Assembly: GCA_012317185.1 (NCBI GenBank)
Contig: CP048838.1
Span: forward strand, 3,100,001 to 3,164,000
DNA length: 64,000 nt
Direction: 5' to 3'
DNA from: [Clostridium] innocuum
Lineage (GTDB): Bacteria; Bacillota_I; Bacilli_A; Erysipelotrichales; Erysipelotrichaceae
Part shown: one piece after another, positions 62,285-64,000 of the stretch
How the letters are laid out: every line of letters begins with the position of its first letter
How positions within the stretch are numbered: the stretch's first letter is position 1
The notes under the pieces: model-generated
The model's input: only the letters and a program-made list of their open reading frames with translations
What the model was told of the DNA's origin: nothing
Databases searched by the model: none
Position numbers and translations under genes: made by a program

Positions 62285-63132
62285 GTTCTTTCACCTCCAT
62301 TCAGCAGTCTGTTTTTATTTCGATTCAATTTGTCTTTTTGAATAACCTTTCTAAAATCCTCCCCGATTACCATAACAGGAATACACATCTCGATAATTCT
62401 TGAGTAAATTCTTTGGTATTCCACACTCTCCGTACAGTTTTCAATTTGGCTGTATGAAAGATTTGTAGTAAAGATTGTCGGTTTATGTTTTAAATACCTG
62501 TTATTGACGATGTTATATACCTGCTCTTTTGCATAGCTTGTATCTCTTTCAATTCCTAAATCATCTAAGATGAGAACTGAAGTATTTACAAGGGATTCGA
62601 TATATGCGTTTTTATCAAGGTCAAATCCGCCTTTTTGAAGTTCGTTGATTATCTGTGAAAAGTTTCTAATCTTAACGCTTATCTGATACTGTTCAATCAG
62701 TGCATTGGCAATTGAGCAGGCAAGATAGGTCTTGCCGCTACCCACCGAACCATAGAACAGGAGTCCGATATTTTCTTTTCTCATCAACTCATAGTCTTTT
62801 ACAAAATTCTTTGCGATGATAAGACTTTGATTTTCTTTTCCCTGATAGTTTTCAAAGGTATATGCCCACTGAATAATGGATGTGAAGCAATTATTTTTTA
62901 ATCTCTCGATTTCAAGCTGCTCTTGTCTTTCTTTTTCTTTTGCTTCTCTATCTCTATCACATTTACAAGCAGTCTTAAATTTCATCTGCTTTCCGAAAAA
63001 CTCTAATGCTTTCCCATCTTTTCTTTCATGACACACTTTGCAATAAGCGTGTCCATCTTTGATATACTCTTTTTCAAGATCGTAATAATACTCTACATCT
63101 CCTATCATCACTTTTTCTAATTCCTTATTCAT
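62281..63132 (-). CDS. DnaC-like helicase-loader ATPase (ICE)
   Basis: The 283-aa protein has an N-terminal Cys group (CKVCHERK, CKCDRD), Walker A GSVGSGKTYLACSIA (about 126) and Walker B LILDDLGIERD. It overlaps both neighbours by 4 bp. With RepA it suggests the excised ICE replicates. Confidence 0.9.
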   Translation of the reverse strand: MNKELEKVMIGDVEYYYDLEKEYIKDGHAYCKVCHERKDGKALEFFGKQMKFKTACKCDRDREAKEKERQEQLEIERLKNNCFTSIIQWAYTFENYQGKENQSLIIAKNFVKDYELMRKENIGLLFYGSVGSGKTYLACSIANALIEQYQISVKIRNFSQIINELQKGGFDLDKNAYIESLVNTSVLILDDLGIERDTSYAKEQVYNIVNNRYLKHKPTIFTTNLSYSQIENCTESVEYQRIYSRIIEMCIPVMVIGEDFRKVIQKDKLNRNKNRLLNGGERT

Positions 63133-63899
63133 AGATGTACTCCTTTGTTATATTCCTCCCATGTAGGGATATTGGATTTTTTCTTACTTCCCTGATCTTT
63201 ATAAAACCAAGAAAGGATTGTTGCTTTATGGTCTTTATATGTCTTTCCGGTACTTTGAAGATAGGTTGATAATCTCTCAATGTAGTTATCAAGCTCTCCT
63301 GCCATTTTAATTTGTAATTCGCCTATATCTTCATCCTTTAAAAAGACATTTTGAAATGTTCCAAGTCCGTTTTCACCAAAACTATATTTTCTCTTACTAT
63401 ACTTACTCTTATTATTCTCTATATAGTTACGGTCAACATTCTTAACCTCTTGACGTTCATTTTCTTTACTTCTGAGGTCAACATCTTTTACTTCTGAAGT
63501 AAAAGATGTTAACTTCTGCAAGTCATTTTCTTTTACCACTAATATGCTCATAAAGTCTTTAACATATATGACATTCGGCTTACCAAGTCCAAGCCTTACT
63601 CTTTCAATCAGTCCTATCCCTTTTTTGCTATCTAACTCATCTAATGTTTTTATGGCAGTAGGCTTTGAAATATTTCTTCTTTTCATAATTTCCTCGACTG
63701 TGAAATAGATAAATACTCTACCTTCCTTGTCTATCCAGTTATTCTTAAAGGACATTCCTGTTCGTTTCAAAAGCATGGAATAAATGATAATTGCTTCGGC
63801 AGATAATCCCTTAAATTCTTCTCCATCAACCAATATCTCCGGAACTTTTAAGAAATTAAATCTTTCCGCTTCTCTGTTATAGAAATAGTCAAAGTCCAT
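63129..63899 (-). CDS. Replication initiator A family protein (ICE)
   Basis: The 256-aa protein starts FLKVPEILVDGEEFKGLSAE, the RepA_N winged-helix domain, and continues with RRNISKPTAIKTLDEL. The C-terminal part (TFQNVFLKDEDIGELQ, STYLQSTGKTYKDHKATIL) resembles the IME initiator's C-terminus. GGAGGTGATCCTGT precedes the start. Confidence 0.88.
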   Translation of the reverse strand: MDFDYFYNREAERFNFLKVPEILVDGEEFKGLSAEAIIIYSMLLKRTGMSFKNNWIDKEGRVFIYFTVEEIMKRRNISKPTAIKTLDELDSKKGIGLIERVRLGLGKPNVIYVKDFMSILVVKENDLQKLTSFTSEVKDVDLRSKENERQEVKNVDRNYIENNKSKYSKRKYSFGENGLGTFQNVFLKDEDIGELQIKMAGELDNYIERLSTYLQSTGKTYKDHKATILSWFYKDQGSKKKSNIPTWEEYNKGVHL

Positions 63900-63932
63900 A
63901 CAGGATCACCTCCCTCCTTAAAAATTTGCAAA

Positions 63933-63967
63933 GAAAAAGACGATAGTTTTTTCTCTATCGCCTTTGC
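63933..63967 (-). terminator. Leader hairpin before repA
   Basis: CGATAG and CTATCG arms (63941-63960) with GCAAAG/CTTTGC outside; on the minus strand CTATCGTC is followed by TTTTTC, about 35 nt before the repA start. An 18-codon frame (63918-63974) crosses it without a ribosome-binding site. Confidence 0.6.
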
Positions 63968-64000
63968 TAAACATTTTTATGAAATTTTTAATTTTACAAA

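Larger units (their letters stand above)
2300..64000. mobile_element. Tn1549/CTn5-like integrative and conjugative element, right end outside window
   Basis: The gene set is that of a Gram-positive ICE: large serine recombinase at the left end, mobC plus relaxase, SSB, the giant methylase/helicase, topoisomerase III, DUF4366, DUF4315, NlpC/P60, VirB4, PrgI, VirB6, Maff2, VirD4, PcfB, DnaC and RepA. The order matches the Tn1549/CTn families as I know them. The exact left boundary is not resolved (between about 1.9 and 2.45 kb); the right boundary is outside the window. Cargo lies at 5.8-13.4 kb and 15.4-20.0 kb, and an IME interrupts it at 43.07-60.82 kb. Confidence 0.8.

Noticed and set aside
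1..64000. CRISPR arrays, tRNA and rRNA genes
   Set aside because: I looked for regularly spaced repeats and cloverleaf or rRNA-like sequence and saw none.

Overview
The window is low-GC, anaerobe-type Bacillota DNA (Clostridia/Tissierellia style) and is almost entirely mobile. I infer this from strong GGAGG ribosome-binding sites, A/T-rich codon use, and a conjugation gene set of the Tn1549/CTn5 kind known from Clostridioides and related anaerobes. The species cannot be read from the sequence.

Layout. (1) 1-2400 is the left flank and debris: a PHP-domain gene running off the left edge, a decayed serine-recombinase remnant, a truncated lipoprotein and a small ORF with an internal stop. (2) From about 2.4 kb to the right edge lies an integrative and conjugative element (ICE), mostly on the minus strand. 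Its left end holds a large serine recombinase (2457-4133), a 50-aa partner ORF and a sigma-like regulator. (3) 5.8-13.4 kb is a cargo cassette: a two-component system, an FtsX-type ABC transporter, a membrane 4Fe-4S protein, a small CXXC protein and a TlpA-like thioredoxin lipoprotein. (4) 13.5-15.4 kb (plus strand) is mobC plus a MOBP-like relaxase, preceded by a candidate oriT. (5) 15.4-20.0 kb is a defence island: Thoeris (thsA/thsB) plus a BsuBI/PstI-type restriction-modification pair with a frameshifted HTH regulator. (6) 20.1-43.1 kb and 60.8-63.9 kb form the ICE backbone: SSB-like proteins, a 2918-aa ArdC/methylase/helicase protein, topB, DUF4366, DUF4315, an NlpC/P60 protein, virB4, prgI, virB6, Maff2, virD4, pcfB, dnaC and repA.

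(7) A second, more GC-rich element of about 17.7 kb (43071-60818) is inserted inside the ICE's virD4 coupling-protein gene. It is an integrative and mobilizable element (IME) with its own serine recombinase, TnpV/TnpW, MobQ relaxase, an RSF1010-like oriT, a replication module, three sigma-like paralogues, a DinJ-YafQ toxin-antitoxin pair and a metal-type transport cargo (ECF genes, two YbtP/Q-like ABC proteins, TetR and DtxR regulators). The two junctions share GG, and joining them restores one uninterrupted virD4 frame of 594 codons.

How the parts fit. The ICE should encode a whole DNA-processing and type IV secretion machine but is probably transfer-defective while the IME sits in virD4. 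Excision of the IME would repair it. Several ICE genes are preceded by hairpins with T-tracts placed just before the ribosome-binding site, suggesting transcriptional attenuation. The ICE protects or equips its host with Thoeris, restriction-modification and a redox/ABC cassette; the IME adds metallophore-like uptake.
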